Part shown: positions 45,375 through 57,184 of the stretch, one piece after another | How the letters are laid out: every line of letters begins with the position of its first letter | How positions within the stretch are numbered: the stretch's first letter is position 1 | Assembly (NCBI RefSeq): GCF_965363235.1 | Contig: NC_134841.1 | Span: forward strand, 34,749,440 to 34,813,439 | Direction of reading: 5' to 3' | DNA: 64,000 nt | Source of the DNA: Mytilus galloprovincialis | Lineage: Eukaryota > Mollusca > Bivalvia > Mytilida > Mytilidae | Notes under the pieces: generated by a model | What the model was told of the DNA's origin: nothing | Database searches by the model: none | What the model saw: only the letters and a program-made list of their open reading frames with translations | Made by a program: the position numbers and the translations under genes

Positions 45375-47336
45375 AAAAAGAAAACCTAAAAAGAAAATAA
45401 AAGCGTTCATAAATTCTTTATATCGTCTGTAATCTCTATACTTTCGTTTCCATGAAAAGGCAAATATAGCTTATACGTTTACATACATGTACAACATAAG
45501 AACGAATTGCACTGTACATGCTGTAGTTTATACATTGTTTCTTTGAAAGTTGTTATAAAGAATTATTTGCATCACTGTATCCAGGTTCATTTAATTTTAG
45601 AAATCACCGATTATTGGCAGTGCGAATCGATTTTATGTTTACTACCACAGAAACAAGGACTGCGACTCAGATAAATTCATTATGAATACTGAATAGCATA
45701 AATACTCATTGATTGAATAACATTGATCATGACTTTATCGGGGTTGCATCCATCGTTTCTACAATAAACATGACCTCATCGATTTGCTCAATGTAGATAT
45801 TATATACTGCTTGCACTGTGAATATTTATTGGATTCAACACTAATAGTTTTTCTTTCGTCTGATACAGAATACCCCATATCTTTTCTTTTTCATACCTAT
45901 CTGTTTATTATGTCCCCGGGATTATGTCAATCATACATTGTTGCAATACCGACATGCTTGTACTTTGTCACAGAAAAATCTGAAATAAATTTCCTTCAAA
46001 TCGAAGTAAAAATACAAATGTACCCTTTAACATTTGAAATGTTGAAGACAAATTGCTCTATATCTTAAGTTATTGACGAATATTTGAAATTTAAACCTCT
46101 ATAAGATGTGATGTACGGCATTTCATTTTATCATTGGTAATGATCCATATCCGACAGAGAAGAAATATTCATAATGCTCAGAAAGTTTTTGTAAATATTG
46201 TTAGATACCACTAATCGTTCCAACAATCAAGACAACAGAGACAAACAGGGGAAAAATATGAAAATGAAAAGATATGACTTTAGTGTTAGCAAGTTCAGGA
46301 AGACGGCACTCAATTTACAAAAAGATAATTGATGTTTTAAGGAACTGTAGAGGTCTCCACATGTTTTCAACAAGGGTAGAATTCAAAACCTTGAATATGA
46401 AAGCCTCGAAATCCATGATACTTTTTCTGTGCGGTAGTTATCTCTACAAAATCCAATCATGTACACGACATATAATACATGTATATTCATACATGTTTAT
46501 TTAGAAACTGGGAATTTATTTTTGTTTCCAAACAGAATTATAAGGTTATGTATAAGTGCCTCCGTTCACTGCACAATTGTAAGTTGTCTTCCTAAAGACC
46601 AGCAAAAATAAATGGCACAAGTTCACGTAGTCATAAAAAAAAGTCGTATAATTTACATTATCGAACAAAAAATCAGAAATATATACGGAATATTATATGT
46701 GAATGGTTAGGAAATCCGTTTCCCTTACATGTTTTAAAAGTCAAAGAAAAATGTTTTCCCTGATACAAACGTTTTAAGAACCAGCTTTGTGTAACCTATA
46801 GACAAATACTATCAAGACGTCCTTCTATAAATCTTTTTTTTCTGTTCTGACTTTGAAGAAATGACTACTTTTCGCCCAATCCAAATGGTGCATGGACATA
46901 TTTTGTTTCATATTATTAGAATTATTTTCAATATTATCGGTATTAAACTTGAATATCGACACATGAAAGTTTGTCAGCATTGTCAATCTTTTTAACGTTA
47001 AAGTACCAATAGTTCGGTCACTACCTCATTAATTTTATCGATAACGTAGCTAATTTTGACGGTAAAGAAACATCAATTCGATCACTTCTCTGTTACGGGC
47101 TGTATTTATCTAATCAAAATTAAAAGAGTTACACATAATAAATCAGCAAATAAAGCAGTACTATACATGTACAGTAGATAAATGAAGGGGGTAAAAAGCA
47201 GGAGTTTGGTTTAATTCAAAACTAAGCATTAAATTCCTGATAAGCATAGACATTAAAACAGTCAAAATTTTAGTTTTATAAAAAGATATAAACAACACTT
47301 TCGATGTAGCATCGTACATAATCATTCACTGGGGTA
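45375..47336. other. Intergenic DNA with an inverted relative of the 28-kb/35-kb flanks
   Basis: 46,255-46,390 is a repeat piece shared with 35,840. 46,840-47,116 is the inverted, uninterrupted relative of the DNA flanking the 6.9-kb element. 47,150-47,260 resembles 55,300-55,400. No genes are seen. Confidence 0.5.
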
Positions 47337-47969
47337 AAGCTGATGACCGTAACTGCATTCACGGTCATCCCAAGATGTCGGATGAAAAATTAGGTCAGTT
47401 TCTGTATTGTCTGTTTAAGTGTTTCTATATCATTTTCTTTACAAATCATACATTGAAACGATGTAAATTTATAAAAGAATCACTCGAAAATCACTAATTA
47501 CTTCCGAGAAATGTGCATGAAACGGGAAATTCGATTTGAAAAAATCGTTAAGATGACCGTAAATCATAATCAAAATATTTTCAAGATGACCGTAACATAA
47601 AACAAGGATGACCGTGATTGGTAAAAAGATGACCGTAACTTGTAAAGGATGACCGTAATTTGTAAAGACTGACTGTAATGTATATAGGACGATCGTAACT
47701 TTTATAGGATGACCATCAATTCTCAGAAATATCCGTATTGTATTCAAAGCTTTTTTGTTGAGTTTGTCGATCTCAATAGGGGCACGGTTAGCGGATATAA
47801 ATATGTTTCATAAATATGTTTTTTTAAACTATAATATAATTGGCCATATTTAGGATTTATAACAATGATAGTAAATTGCATATTTCTCGTAAACAATGAA
47901 ATATTTATTGATATCGACGTTAAAATTTTAACACAAATTGACAGCGATACGACGAAAATTTGAAGAAAC

Positions 47970-48210
47970 ATGAATGTGTCCCTAGTACACGGATGCCTCA
48001 TCTACATTATCATTTTCTATGTTTAGTGGACTATGAAAATGGGATAAAACTGTATTTTGGCATTAGAATTAAAAAGATCATACTTTAGGGAAAATGTGTA
48101 CTAAGTTTCAATTTTATTTAACTTGAAGCTGGACAAACAAACAGACGAACGGACGAACGTACGCACAGACCAGAAAAACATAATGCCAATAAATGGAGCA
48201 TTAAAAACAT
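47970..48210 (+). repeat. Partial copy of the GGACGAACG-tract bivalve repeat
   Basis: Contains AATGTGTCCCTAGTACACGG, ATTTTCTATGTTTAGTGGAC and the GAACGGACGAACG tract, as in 14,165-14,935. Confidence 0.6.
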
Positions 48211-48792
48211 TAATAATACATACGAATATTTGGTAATCGAGCCCATGTGTATGGTTCCAGAGGAAGCAGATTACAATCTTATTTTGTCTTGGTATATGCA
48301 GGCGGAAACACTTTTGAAATAGAACAAAAGAATCGAAGCTCTGTGTGTATCGAGAAAGCGATAAATGTTAACTGTAATGTTTGATATAGTAACAAAATCT
48401 AAAAAGTTAATAGAAACAAATAAAACGACAATTTTCTTATTTTAAAAACACCATTTGCATAAGTTTTCAATGTATCTATTACATAGTAATGCAAAACAAT
48501 AAGATATCAAGTCGACGACATGGTTCTTATCGGGGCCTTTTATAGCTGATTATTCGGTATGGGCTTTGCTCATTGTTGAAGGCCTTACGGTTACCTATAA
48601 TTGTTAATGTTTGTGTCATTTTGGTCTTTTCTGGATAGTTGTCTCATTGGCAATAATACCACATCTTCTTTTTTATATATAGTATCTATAAGTTGGATGT
48701 AGAAAATGCATAACCTCCGATTTTTTTTTATCACGGACGGAAAACATATCAATCTTATAGTTCAGAAATTTTCGTGTCTGCCCTTCCATTAT

Positions 48793-51700
48793 CACTGTGT
48801 ATCATCGCCACCGGAAATTGGGTACTAACGAAGCGGAGAGAAATAGAAAAAAAAAGTAAACAAGTTAAGAATTCATTCAATTTAAAGCATTTCCACTCAT
48901 TTGATGAGGGTGCCGCTTAAGAAATGATTTTCTGATATACAATTCTTTAAATTATTAGGCAGATAAGTACAAAATTGATACATGATTTTGTGTAATACTC
49001 CAAAACTTGCCACTTAGTACCGGAAAATTTCGAGGCCGATCGTCCTCTGTCGCCCCATTCTCAAGATATTGAACTGTTTTTCATTATTTTTCCAGACACG
49101 TTTTTAGATTATTATAGTGTGGCATCATATTTACTGAAATTTGTTGTCAAAAAGATGTATTTTAAAGAATATAGACCATGAAAAATAAAGTCTAGTGTAC
49201 GGCAACTTGCCCGTGTTGACAAATTTACTGTATCGCAACTTGTTTTTAACTGTATGGCAACTTGCTAATTTTAGAATAGTTATTTACCGTCCTTTCAAAG
49301 AAAATAAAGTATTAAGTTCAAATCTTTAAGGGGTGTGTGGGGTGGTGGGGTTACCCTTTTATGTTAAACTGTTTTTGTCTTTTTCAAGGTTTTAATTTGT
49401 TTAAAACTGTTATTTGACTGATAAATTTGTCTGTAATCTGTTTTGTTAAAATTTGCAATGTTGTTAACTGTTTATTTGAAATTGAACAGTTTTAATTTTA
49501 CTTAATACTTAAAGTGTTCACTGTTTTTGACATTATTTTCTCTGTTAACTGATCTTAACTGTTATTTACAAGAATCACATGAAAATTTGCTGTCCATTCC
49601 TTTTTTTACGTTGCTTCCGCAAAGTAAAAAATCTTTGAGTATAGTAAATCCTTGATAAAATTGAGAATGGAAATGAGGAAAATGTCGAAGAAACAGAAGC
49701 CCGACCAAATAGAAGAAACTACCCAACGCAACGAGAAGATTATAAACTAGGATGGGGTGTCAATTCACAGACAGGAAAAAAATAGAATTGACACTCATAA
49801 TTTTTAAACACCCTCTTTCCCTTCCTTCCTAATAAATAAGGCTTACTATTTGAGTTATGCATGTGTATATTTATGGAAAGAGAATCGTCCATAGATTTGA
49901 TTTCCAATAGTAATAATGGTGAAATATAATCTTTTTTGTGTAACCATGGCAACAATCAGCATTTATTTGATACCAAATATTGCAAGATAGGGGGTTGAAC
50001 ATGTCACAAAGATCTCAAAAATTTGGTCCAAAGGAAAATGTCAATCAATAAGAGTGAAACCTTTCCTGAAACCATAGATATATATCTATCAAAAGGTAAA
50101 AAAATATATGCATTTCTGCTGGTTTTTTTCCATAAAATTGAATTGAAAAGATCGAGCGTCAAATCTTTGTTGAAAAACAATACAAAATTTTTAAATCTAT
50201 GGCGGTACGGATAGGAACGTATGGACGTTCAAACTGAAAAATGGCTTCTAAAACATGTTAAAAACAATCTAAATGTTCATATAAACTCACTAGGAAGGCT
50301 ATATTATTATTCAACTATCTAAAAATCAATTCAATTGTATAAAAACTTTCATATTTAGAAAATTCACCATGGCTATAATGCGAAACTAAACTTGTAACTG
50401 TGTATTGATATACCCGAAGCTGTCTCCTAAGTGATCAATCATTTAACTACAAAAACGGGGTAGAAGTTCAATGTTTGTTTCTTGAAACATGTAAATGAAC
50501 CAAAATTTAAAAAATAAAATAAATACAAGACTATATACAAATGTAGCAAAGGTTACAGACTCAAGTTGGGTCATGCAGGTGCCACAAATGCGGCAGTGTT
50601 AAACATGTTTAGGGATATCTCATACCCCTCTTTATACGTCTAACCAATGTAGTGATATCTGCCTTCTATTTATTATGTATCAAAAACGTTAAAAGGAAAG
50701 GCCACTTCTTATCCAGCTAAAACCCTGGTCAGTCCTATGATGAAAATAATTCAGAAGTATGTGGAATGTTTGATAAGTTATATTGACCCTTAGTACCTTT
50801 TCATTTTGCAATTCGTAAAATAACTGAACAGTGTGGCCTGGTAGAAGAGGCCGAAAAATGAGAACTTGGTTCTCAAATTGATGTCAAATTTGCTAGTCTA
50901 AGACTTCAGAAATGTAATAAAGATGGACCAAGGCTTTTTTATATCAGCTCAGAGTTCTTAATTGGGACTTGGAGATGAAAGAGCGCTTCAACTTGTGACA
51001 CCTTACATGTTACTTTCTGATTTATACACTGGTTTTGATGATTTAAAATAAAAATGAGTAAACCTTCGTAATTCCTTTTAATAAAATCATGTAAGCAATG
51101 AGTCGTATGAATACTCTGACTGAGATGTAACCATAATTTAAAAGAGCTCCCGCCATAAAAAAAGATAATGTTCACGCCCTATAGTATTCACTCATTCTAA
51201 CTGTTTGTTACACTTTCCTACGTCATGACGATAACCCAAGTTTATTACGACTGATTGACATAAAACATTTACTCAACAATAAACATAACCAGAAGAAGCC
51301 TCCCTTTTGCTGTTTGAAGCATTTTCGATTATTCATGACATAGTCCTTTTTCTTGGAGTCGATCACTCCGTCTGCTTTTCCATCCGTTCAATTGTCTGTC
51401 CATGTGTCAATAAAAAAAATATGGTACTTGCGTGTGCCTTCTGAAAATTAGTCAGCTTTATAAAAGATTCCTTATGGAGCTTGGCATTTCTGCGACTTTG
51501 TACAGTGGTTTTCAAACTTTTGAATACATTGAAGATAATTTTGCACTTCCCCTTTTCATTGCTTTCGGGTTCGTTTGGAAAAAATGGTAATTAAAGTTGC
51601 TGTTAACTCTTATCAATATTTAATAAAATTTGTTGTTAACTGTTTTTGCCAAAATCGAGTTGTTGTTAACTTGTTAACGGACCCCCTTTCCCCAATCTAA

Positions 51701-52973
51701 TTATGCATTAGATAAAATGGTTAATGCATTTGATAGAAATACCATTTGCTTGACAGCATTTAAGATGTATATAAATTATATATTTTCAAAACGAAACTGA
51801 CAAGAAAATGAATTCGAAATGCAATTCACGATTTGTTTTTCCTTACTTTCGATGAAAACAAAGTATTTTCTTAATTTTGTCTGTCCGAATTCTCGATCCT
51901 GTGATTCGGTGGTTGTCGTTGCTTCATCTCTATCTTATTTGTTGTTTTCATAAATTGTTTTGTTACACTGTATATAAGTTAGGCCGTTAGTTTTATTGTT
52001 GAGTCCTTCCATATTTTTCTGTCGGTGATTTTTATAGCCGACTATAAGGTACGAGTTTTCGTTGTTGAAGGCCGTACGATAGCATAATTGCTTGCATACA
52101 CTTTATTTTATCCTGATGAATAGTTATCTTATTTGCTATCATACCACATCTCCACTGTTTTTATTCATAAAAAAAGCTAGCACCAACAAAAGATGAATGG
52201 ACGGTTTATTTTATTGAACTTACACAATTCAACCTAACAACAAATAAGACAACAGTCGTTAGTAGTATAACGATATATAAATGTATTTAGGATAATATGG
52301 TTGAAAAAAACCTTTTGTACAAAATCTAAAAGCGGTACGCAACGAGGCCTTCTGAACTGAATTAACGGCATATATTTAATAATATTTGATAAGTAAAACA
52401 TTTTGTATATTTGTAAGCCTGTAAAGCTTTGATATCAACAAAATATCGTCACTTGATATTATTTAAACAGTGATTAATTTCCTCTTAAAATTATAATATA
52501 TTGCAAGACGCCGTACAGACAAAAGTTGTTATTTTGCAATTCGCCGTACAACGTCCTGCAATTCGCCGTACAACAAACAAACAATGTTTTTGTCCATATT
52601 CTTTAAAAAACATGTTTTGACAACAAATGTCAGTAAATATGATGCCACACTATAATAATCTAAAAACGTGTCTGGAAAAATAATGAAAAACAGTTCAATA
52701 TCTTGAAAATGGGGCGACAGAGGACGATGGACCTCGAAATTTTCCGGTACTAAGTGGCAAGTTTTGGAGTATTACACACAATCTTGTATTAATTTTGTAC
52801 TTATCTGCCTAATAATTTAAAGAAATATATATCAGAAAATCATTTCTTAAGCGGCACCTTCATCCAATGAGTGGAAATGCTTTAAATTGAATGAATTCTT
52901 AACTTGTTTACTTTTTTTTCTATTTCTCTCCGCTTCGTTAGTACCCAATTTCCGGTGGCGATGATACACAGTG
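48793..52973. mobile_element. 4.2-kb long-TIR element nested in the 7.3-kb element, CACTGTG ends
   Basis: The ends CACTGTGTATCATCGCCACC and GGTGGCGATGATACACAGTG begin inverted arms of about 470 bases (48,793-49,270 and 52,500-52,973) that are about 95% alike by eye. ATTAT flanks both sides (48,788-48,792 and 52,974-52,978). The inner arm ends carry repeated GTACGGCRANTTGC words, three on each side. The CACTGTG/CACAGTG tip equals the heptamer of Transib/RAG-type transposon ends, which also make 5-bp duplications, but no transposase is present, so the class is open. Confidence 0.88.
49271..52499. other. Interior of the 4.2-kb element
   Basis: Non-coding. Clusters of GTTAACTGTTTTT-like words occur at 49,350-49,565 and 51,595-51,680. 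An inverted fragment of the 1-650 repeat lies at 49,655-49,740 and a diverged 'TTATAGCCGACTATAAGG' repeat at 52,020-52,155. The rest, 49,760-51,590, shows nothing I recognise. Confidence 0.4.
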
Positions 52974-52978
52974 ATTAT

Positions 52979-54274
52979 GTGAATCAAGAAAAAATTCCCC
53001 AAAACAGGTAACGATTGTATCGAAAAGAGAAAAATCGAGTGCACCTTTTTATGTTAGGGCATGTTTGGGTGTATATTTTGTCTTTAAAACGTACAAAGCA
53101 AGAGTATTTTATATAGCATCTCGCTTCAGATTCTATCATTATTATATATCAAAGCTACAGGTTGACTTTATAACGTAAAAAAATGACAGTACGAAAAGAT
53201 GAAATATATGGGTCAAGTGAGATACCTATCTAATGAATCATAAAAACAGAGTAGGTGTGTTCGAATAGCTATTTTTTTCTAAAAGTACTTGACGACAGTC
53301 TTTTAATTTGGATGATGAAAATGGATATCTTCGAAAAAATATGATTTTCTTGTGTGTGATAACTAGGGTTTATAATTTTCAACCACTAAAATTGTTTAGT
53401 CTGCCCTTCCACGAAATATTTACTTAGAATTTTTTTAAATGCTTAAGAGTTTTCAAAAATTCCATCTGACATCCGAACAGACAATATTTTTTAAGTTGAA
53501 TCAATGCAGACAAGATCATTAACTAATGCTCATTAGCTAGTAGATACATTTGTCTTTTAAAATATAACTGACATATAACGATCGATCGTAATGGTGCTAT
53601 GTGGATAAATTTATCAGTTTTCAAGAGCAAAATTGGCAGAGCGTCATCCCTATGGCTTCCATTTCTACGATTGTGAGCATGAACTGGCGTAATAGGGAGA
53701 TAATTTTGAAGAAGTAGAATCCTGACTGTATGAATAACATTTCTGTATACATTGTATATACAAATTGACAACGTTCCGCCTTGTGATACGCTTTTTGTAC
53801 AATACTATTTTAAGGATCTACTTTGCTGGAGCTCACCTTCACTAGTTTATTCGAATGATATTTTCAAAATATTTCTGTTATTTTATTTGCACGACAAAAT
53901 GAAAGACGATATAATATCAATGGGTGTACATGCATTTTTTTGGGCATTTTTAAAAATGTGTATTTATTATATGTCATTAAAAGGAATCCCAGAAACAAAA
54001 ACAAATCTTATGTCGAGCAGTTGAACTGTGCACCGCATTTTTTTCATTATGCTTGTAAGGTGTCATTTTATCGCGCTTTTGTAGCATGTTTTCCCTTCCT
54101 GTTCATTTGCATGTCTTTTGGCAAATTCATTTTAAAAATTAAACACTCTACTGTAAAAAAGATACATATGGTAATCTTTGCTTTTGAAGCACGTCTTATT
54201 TTCTTCTACCTATAGGATAAAACTCTCATATTAATATGTGTATACCAACACGATTAATCATTTGATACAAAAAG
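52979..54274. other. Interior of the 7.3-kb element, right part
   Basis: AT-rich. Short open frames at 53,752-54,215 have no recognisable motif and no conserved neighbour; they are most likely chance. Confidence 0.4.
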
Positions 54275-54734
54275 ATAGTTATATAAATACGGATATTTCT
54301 TAGAATTGAGGGTCATCCATTAAAAGTTACGGTCATCATTTACAAATTACGGTCATCTTAAAAGCAGTTACGGTCAGCCTTGTTATGAATCGCTGATTCT
54401 GTTACGGTCATCTCGATTGTGATTTACGGTCATCTTGGCGATTTTTTCAAATCGAATTTCCCGTTTCATGCACATTTTTCAGAAGTAATTAGTGATTTCC
54501 GAGTGATTCTTTTATAAATTTACATGGTTTCAATGTATGATTTGTAAAGAAAATGATATAGAAACACTTGAACAGACAATACAGAAACTGACCTAATTTT
54601 TCATCCGACATCTTGGGATGACCGTGAATGCAGTTACGGTCATCAGCTTTACCCCAGTGATCATTGTTAATATTAAGGACAAAACAAGCAAATTTTTTTT
54701 TAAGGAAAAAAATTATTCATATAAAATGTTATTA

Positions 54735-54868
54735 TTTTATTCTCCCGGGCGCTAATTTTCCTTCCCCGGGCGCTTTTTCTTTTCCCCGGGCGCTATTTCT
54801 TTTCCCGGGCGCTCTCGGGCGCTCCCGGTCGCTTTTTAGTAGGGTCGCTCCCGGGCGCTTTTTAGTAG
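54735..54868 (+). mobile_element. Element end with CCCGGGCGCT tandem words
   Basis: Six or more copies of CCCGGGCGCTTTTTC-like words finish in GCGCTTTTTAGTAG, equal to the right end of the adjacent element (54,873-55,949). It looks like the tip of a related element lying back to back with its neighbour, separated by GGTC. Confidence 0.6.
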
Positions 54869-54872
54869 GGTC

Positions 54873-55949
54873 CTACTAAAAAAACGCCCGGGGAAAAGAA
54901 AAGGCGACCGGGGGAAAGAAAGGCGCCCGGGGGAAATAAATAGAAATTGTATTGGCATGAGACAACTTTGTGTCGATGAAATAAGTTATGCACATTGATT
55001 TTTTTTTTAATTTTAGACAAGTATTTTGCAAATTCAGATAATAAACATTAGTAATAAAGCACAAAACAAGTATGAATGTTTCAGTTTAATTAATAATATA
55101 TGAATACATTTTTGAAAGACAGATAATAATGGATCACAGCTTATGCTGAAGATTTATAAAATGTTAGACATCAAAATACGTGTTTTTCAAAGACCATATC
55201 AAAATGAAAAATGCCATAACAACTGAAAATTTACAGATAAATATTAATTTTATAAAATTAAGAGTAACACATTATTTAAGAACGATAAAAGTGACACGCA
55301 CATGTATATCAGCATCAGCAAATAAAACAATTATACTGCATGTTAAAAGCAGGTGTTTGGTATAAAACAAAGTAACATTGAATCACCGATAGGCAGTCGC
55401 GGTTTAAACAGTTTTGGTTTTAGTAAAAAAGAAATAAAAAAAAAAAAAAAAAAAAATACAATTTTAACTGCACATTCCACAAGTTCAGAATGTCATATTT
55501 GCTCAAGCAGTGGGGTTGACTTTTCTTAGTGACAGGCATGTTGAAACCCTTCCACTATCTTCCAATGTCAATTCAAGCTGAAGTGTGTTTAATAAAATAC
55601 AAAACTTTGAAGAGTTGTTATGAATATTAGACCTCGGACACTGATTTTTTTTTAATAACGAAACATACGTTTTGACCGAGGACAATTTCATTCATGATTT
55701 TTCTATTTCCTCTTGTTTATATTTACGGCTTACTTACTTATATACAATTTTGAAATTTAAAATGTAAAACGGTGCAACAACACTTTCTTCACACTTTAGA
55801 CAATACAAGCAATGATTTTTTTTTTATTCAGGAAAACATTTATTGTTATAAAATATTTTTATTTTCTTCCCACGGGCGCTTTGTTTTCTTCCCCGGGCGC
55901 TTTTTCTTTTCCCGGGCGCTATCGGGTGCTCCCGGGCGCTTTTTAGTAG
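54873..55949. mobile_element. 1.08-kb inverted-repeat element with GGGCGCT arrays
   Basis: Starts CTACTAAAAAAACGCCCGGG and ends CCCGGGCGCTTTTTAGTAG. Subterminal arrays of CCGGGCGC words point inward at both ends (54,885-54,945 and 55,870-55,940). The interior includes 55,084-55,400, which resembles 27,947-28,105 and 47,150-47,260. Non-coding. Confidence 0.65.
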
Positions 55950-56600
55950 CACCGGAAATTTCGAGAAGCAATCTGCCTTTTGTTGTTTTGTAATAACTAT
56001 GTACTTTTAAAACTGGATATTCTCACATACTGATCATAATGTTGAACCATTTTGACAGACAGTTTTATTTTGTCGTAAATTTGTCGGTGTAATTAGTTAA
56101 ATTGGAATATGTATTGACCTTTCATATGTCTTCTCGGTTAAATGTCTTTCCCGATCCGTTACCAGAACTTTCAAGATCCGTTACCAGAACTTTCACGATC
56201 GTCTCTCAATACTTGACCGCCGCGTTAGATATTCTTTCACGATTATTTCTCTCGTTAAACCGAATGACACCCGTGAATACAGTAAGGCAGTTTTGTTGTG
56301 GTATGAAAGTGTATTATAGTAATTAAAAATTGCTGTTGATTAACAAAAATTAAGAAATAAACAAACGAATGATAAATGTTGAACATAATAACATATTATG
56401 TTCAATGAAACATAGTTTTAGAATTCAATTAGGACAAATAGGCCTTATAAATTTTGGTCTTTTTTTTAACATACGGACTGACCATTTACACTTAGGACTT
56501 AGGTGTCATTGATGTATATGAAGGCAGTATAGATGTATAAAAAGTGTAGCATTTTAATCTAGCCGATTATATTGCTAGAAGCAAGATTAGCGTTTTTGGT
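55950..56600. other. Intergenic DNA
   Basis: A 22-bp direct repeat (GATCCGTTACCAGAACTTTC) occurs twice at 56,153-56,195. Nothing else is recognised. Confidence 0.4.
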
Positions 56601-57184
56601 AAAGGAGTAGGTTCAGTAATACCCTTTTTTGGCCCCAAATATAGCAGTTAAAATTGTTAAAATGTAAACCTTTATTTATTTATTTATTGGACAGTAGAAT
56701 GCTTCAGTTACATAAATATGGGCTGTTTTTGACAATACAATGCACATATATCCGGTACTAGCACCATTAAGTCATGCTAAATTACTGAAATCCTCATAAT
56801 TTTTGCATTTTAGTTAAATTTTAGACGGTTTTCGTGTAAAACGAAAATGGCTGCATTCGTGTTCATCCTTAATACTGAAATGTAAGTTGTATTTTATGAT
56901 AATACATAACATATATAAAGGTTGAGGATGAACACGGATGCGGCCACTTTCATTTTTACCAAAAACCATCTGAAAAGTGACATTTTTCGGCATATTAGGT
57001 AGATTTTTCATATTTGAGCTTGAATCGGATCGTTTTTTAATGACTAAATCTGTTAAAATCTTTCACATAAACTAATTAATTCAAATAAAATAGACACTTA
57101 AGTGTTTAAAAAGTGGTCAAAATCTTTCGTCAGATGAACCTGAAATTTGAGGCCAAAATCGGTCCTTACCGGACCTACTCCTTT
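56601..57184. mobile_element. 0.58-kb TIR element, AAAGGAGTAGGT ends
   Basis: Left AAAGGAGTAGGTTCAGTAAT and right TTACCGGACCTACTCCTTT are inverted complements with few changes, and a second mirrored block (TTTTTGGCC / GGCCAAAA) lies within 30 bases. Inside, two GAACACGAATGCAGCCA-like blocks near 56,850 and 56,940 are also mirrored. Non-coding. Confidence 0.7.

Larger units (their letters stand above)
47337..54659. mobile_element. 7.3-kb long-TIR element, CACTGGGGTAAAGC ends, 6-bp target duplication
   Basis: The ends CACTGGGGTAAAGCTGATGA and TCATCAGCTTTACCCCAGTG begin inverted arms of about 390-430 bases (47,337-47,740 and about 54,275-54,659). The outer 250 bases differ at only a handful of positions. 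ATCATT is duplicated at both sides (47,331-47,336 and 54,660-54,665). The inner part of each arm has seven or eight spaced copies of GATGACCGTAA. The first bases match the element at 25,148, so the two are related. No transposase frame is visible, and the interior contains a second nested element. High arm identity suggests a young insertion. Confidence 0.9.

Noticed and set aside
48793-52973. Firm Transib/RAG-like assignment
   Set aside because: Only the heptamer and 5-bp duplication support it. No RAG1- or Transib-type protein is encoded, so it is kept as a hypothesis.
53752-54215. Two overlapping 90-codon plus-strand frames
   Set aside because: AT-rich and hydrophobic by composition, with no motif, inside a non-coding mobile element.
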